Source: an uncultured Verrucomicrobiota bacterium
GTDB taxonomy: Bacteria > Verrucomicrobiota > Kiritimatiellia > CAIVKH01
Direction: 5' to 3'
Assembly (NCBI GenBank): GCA_937996795.1
Contig: CALKUH010000058.1
Location: forward strand, 1-24,837
Length of the DNA: 24,837 bases
Position numbers and translations under genes: made by a program. Below the pieces are notes generated by a model, which saw only the letters and a list, made by a program, of their open reading frames with translations, made no database searches and was not told the origin of the DNA. Numbering within the stretch: position 1 is the first letter of the stretch; each line of letters opens with the position of its first letter. Shown one piece after another: positions 22,594 through 24,837 of the stretch.

Positions 22594-23517
22594 ATGATGA
22601 AACGCTGGGGTTTTGCGGTGGCCGCGGGCATGCTCGCGGCCACCACCCACGCGGCCCCGTTGCGTGTATGCGCAACGACGCCGGACCTGGGCGCGCTGGC
22701 CGCGGAGATCGGCGGGGACGACATCGTCCTCACGGTCTTCGCCAAGCCGGCGGAGGATCCGCATCTTCTTGACGCCAAGCCGGGCTTCATCCGCGCCCTG
22801 CATGACGCCGATTTGTATGTGGAGACCGGGATGGAGTTGGAGATCGGCTGGGCGCCCGCCCTGCTTCGCGGCGCCCGGAATCCGCGCATTCTGCCCGGCC
22901 AGCCAGGGCATCTCGATGCCTCGCAGGTCATCACTCCGCTGGAAGTTCCGCAGGGCGAAGTGGATCGCTCCCACGGCGATGTGCATCCGGGTGGCAACCC
23001 CCATTATCTCCTTGCCCCTTCCAACGGGCTCGCGGTCGCGCGCCTGCTGGCGGAACGGATGGGCGCGCTGCGACCGGAGCGGGCGGACACGTTCCGCCGG
23101 CGGTATGCGCATTTTGAAGAGCGGATGCAGCATGCGATGACTTCGTGGGAAGCGCGCCTGGCTCCGCACCGGGGAAAAGGGTTGGTGGTGGATCACAACT
23201 TGTGGATCTATTTCGCCGAACATTTCGGATTGCGCGTACATGTGCAGCTGGAGCCGAAGCCCGGATTGCCGCCCACAACACGGCACTTGCAGGAGGTCCT
23301 CGCGCGCATGCGGACGGAGAACTTGCGCGTTATCGCCACCTCGCCATTTTCGGATGAGCGGCACGCGCAGTTTGTCGCGAAGCATGCGGGCGCCACGCTG
23401 GCCCGGCTTGCGCATCAGCCCGGCGCGCGACCCGGAAGCGACGGATATATGGGCATGCTGCACCACAACGTGAATGCGATCGCCGATGCCTTCGATGCGA
23501 CCGCGCGGGCGCCGTGA
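22594..23517 (+). CDS. znuA: Metal ABC transporter substrate-binding protein (ZnuA-like)
   Basis: 307 residues, the usual length of cluster A-I binding proteins that hand Zn or Mn to an ABC-3 permease. Signal peptide MMKRWGFAVAAGMLAATTHA, no lipobox. Candidate ligands in the family positions are His57 in EDPHLLDAKPG, His137 in GGNPHYLL, His201 in VVDHNLWIYFAEHFGL and an acidic residue near SPFSDERH (Asp254). The separate His-rich loop common in enteric ZnuA is absent; that function may lie in the outer-membrane protein loop. ATG at 22594 follows AGGA; ATG at 22597 is an alternative. The gene begins five bases after the barrel gene and its stop overlaps the ATPase start (TGATG). Zinc is preferred over manganese because of the Zur-like regulator and His-rich partners. 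Confidence 0.88.
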   Translation: MMKRWGFAVAAGMLAATTHAAPLRVCATTPDLGALAAEIGGDDIVLTVFAKPAEDPHLLDAKPGFIRALHDADLYVETGMELEIGWAPALLRGARNPRILPGQPGHLDASQVITPLEVPQGEVDRSHGDVHPGGNPHYLLAPSNGLAVARLLAERMGALRPERADTFRRRYAHFEERMQHAMTSWEARLAPHRGKGLVVDHNLWIYFAEHFGLRVHVQLEPKPGLPPTTRHLQEVLARMRTENLRVIATSPFSDERHAQFVAKHAGATLARLAHQPGARPGSDGYMGMLHHNVNAIADAFDATARAP

Positions 23518-24251
23518 TGCAACGCCCGCCCCTGCTCGCCCTGTCGGATGCGCGCCTCGGCTATCCGGGGCGCACCGTGCTTCATGTGCGCGCGCTTGAG
23601 ATCAGGATGGGCGAGGATTGGTTTGTGCTGGGCCCCAACGGCGCCGGTAAAACCACCTTGCTTCGAACAATTCTGGGGCTGCTCCCGCCCTTGCACGGCG
23701 AGATCAAACGCGCGCCGGAACTCACGCCGGAACGGATCGGGTTTGTTCCTCAGCAGGAGGAGGGCGTCCCCTTCCTGCCAACCACCCTTCGCGAATTTGT
23801 GCGCCTCGGCCTCGCGGGACTTCGCCTGCCGGCGGCGGAGCGCGCGGTGCGCCTGGCCCGCGCTTTGGACCGGGTGGATCTGCTGGCGCTGGCCCATGCC
23901 AGCTATTCGACGCTCTCGGGGGGACAGCGCCAGCGTGCGCTGCTCGCGCGCGCCCTGATTTGTGAGCCGCGCCTCCTGATCCTCGATGAACCGACCAACG
24001 GACTGGATCCCGCCGCGGAAGAATCGCTCCTCGGTGTCCTGCAGGATTTGCGCCCGCACCTCAGCACCATCGTGGTCACACACGATGTCGCCCTCGCCGC
24101 GCGCCATGCAACGCATGTGGCCCTCGTCGCACATGCGGAACTACGCGCGGGGGCGAAGGAATCCATGCTGACGGATGCGGAATTGCAGCGCGTCTTCGGT
24201 CTCAACCCCCTGCTGGCGAACCCCCTGACGGAGGCCGGGCATGTGGGGTGA
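23517..24251 (+). CDS. znuC: Metal ABC transporter ATPase (ZnuC-like)
   Basis: 244 residues. Walker A GPNGAGKTT (39-47), Q-loop in VPQQEEGVPF, signature LSGGQRQRALLARAL, Walker B LLILDEPTNGLD and the switch His in VVTHDVALAARH are all intact, so it should be an active ATPase. It energises zinc import through the permease encoded next. ATG at 23517 shares a TGATG junction with znuA; a GTG one codon upstream is also open. It overlaps the permease start by 11 bases. Confidence 0.93.
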   Translation: MQRPPLLALSDARLGYPGRTVLHVRALEIRMGEDWFVLGPNGAGKTTLLRTILGLLPPLHGEIKRAPELTPERIGFVPQQEEGVPFLPTTLREFVRLGLAGLRLPAAERAVRLARALDRVDLLALAHASYSTLSGGQRQRALLARALICEPRLLILDEPTNGLDPAAEESLLGVLQDLRPHLSTIVVTHDVALAARHATHVALVAHAELRAGAKESMLTDAELQRVFGLNPLLANPLTEAGHVG

Positions 24252-24837
24252 ATTTATGAGCGCCTGGCCGCTGTTCGGAGAGACCTATGCCGGCGCGGTG
24301 CTGCTCGCGGCGCTGCTGGGCCTGACCGGCGTGCATGTCTACGCGCGGCGGCAGGTCTTTTTGGGCGCTGCGCTCGCCCAGACCTCCGCGCTGGGCGTCA
24401 CCCTTGCGCTGACCACCGCGGCGTGGCATCCCTTTGGCCTGCATCTGCACCACACCGCGTGGTATCCCCGCGTCTGGGCCATCGCCTGCGCCGTGGCTGC
24501 GGCCATCGGCATGGAGTGCGCATCGCGTCGGAATGAACGGCGTGAATCCTTGTCCGGCGCGGTATTTCTTTTCGCCTCGGCCGCCGCGCTGCTCATCACG
24601 GCGAACCAGCCGTTTGGCCTGGAGGAGGTCCAGCGCCTGCTCTCCTCATCTCTGCTCGTGATCGGGGGGGCGGAAGTGGCCCTGTACGGCGCCCTGCTGG
24701 CGGCTGCAGCCATCGCCACGGTGTGGGGCTGTGACCGGATGCTTCTGACGGCGCTTGATTCCGCCGCGGCATCAGCGGCCGGCTTGCGCGTGGTCGGCTG
24801 GCAAGGCCACGCACCGCATTTCGTGGATGATGCCTTT
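24241..24837 (+). CDS. znuB: Metal ABC transporter permease (ZnuB-like), partial
   Basis: The frame opens at ATG 24241 (or ATG 24256) and is still open after 199 codons at the right edge. It is strongly hydrophobic. VYARRQVFLGAALAQTSALGVTLAL is the typical ABC-3 family region (helix followed by the GAALAQTSALG loop), and further helices lie at AIACAVAAAIGME, AVFLFASAAALLITA and VALYGALLAAAAIATVW. It should form the inner-membrane zinc channel with ZnuA and ZnuC. The overlap with znuC indicates translational coupling. The C-terminal part is outside the window. Confidence 0.88.
   Translation, partial: MWGEFMSAWPLFGETYAGAVLLAALLGLTGVHVYARRQVFLGAALAQTSALGVTLALTTAAWHPFGLHLHHTAWYPRVWAIACAVAAAIGMECASRRNERRESLSGAVFLFASAAALLITANQPFGLEEVQRLLSSSLLVIGGAEVALYGALLAAAAIATVWGCDRMLLTALDSAAASAAGLRVVGWQGHAPHFVDDAF

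Overview
The window is GC-rich DNA from a Gram-negative bacterium: three outer-membrane barrel proteins, a Tat-type secreted protein and periplasmic binding-protein logic are all present. The DUF1800/DUF1501 secreted pair with Calx-beta and calcium-type repeats, a bacterial deoxyhypusine-synthase-like gene and an ORF6N gene among short intergenic repeats suggest the PVC group (Verrucomicrobiota or Kiritimatiellota). That placement is an inference from gene content; no rRNA or other marker is in view. No tRNA, rRNA, CRISPR array or transposase was seen.

Layout. (1) 1-2516 is an accessory stretch of two consecutive minus-strand units. Each unit has the same order: a short 9-bp-phased repeat, a ~195-bp leader repeat, then an unrelated gene (ORF6N protein in one, DUF2971 protein in the other). 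(2) 2559-4483 is a nitrogen operon, amtB-glnK, on the minus strand with a textbook sigma-54 promoter and a strong intrinsic terminator. (3) 4484-8921 is a minus-strand operon of unknown function encoding a secreted DUF1800 protein, a Tat-exported DUF1501 protein and a small pseudopilin-like protein. (4) 9012-10037 is a deoxyhypusine-synthase-like enzyme. (5) 10161-12284 is a TPP-riboswitch operon on the plus strand: PnuC-type transporter, outer-membrane protein and NadR-like kinase. It looks like a complete thiamine uptake-and-trap route. (6) 12281-12709 is an unknown minus-strand gene. (7) 12899-17553 holds a DASS (SLC13) carboxylate transporter, a histidine kinase with a CRP-like sensor domain, a receiver-only response regulator and an OprO/OprP-type porin, probably a sense-and-import unit for an organic anion. 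(8) 17603-20206 is a GH31 glycosidase with a PA14 insert. (9) 20269-24837 is a zinc-type metal uptake operon behind a palindromic Fur-family operator: regulator, small His/Cys-rich membrane-anchored protein, His-rich outer-membrane protein, and the ABC transporter binding protein, ATPase and permease. The permease runs off the right edge.

The most striking points are these. The zinc-operon outer-membrane protein is broken by an exact 19-bp tandem duplication whose loss would restore the frame, so it may be a switchable locus. The TPP-controlled transporter is coupled to a NadR-like kinase rather than a classical thiamine kinase. The leader-plus-cargo units at the left end resemble cassettes. 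Many genes overlap by 1-4 bases (GTGA, ATGA, TAATG and TGATG junctions), supporting the operon assignments.
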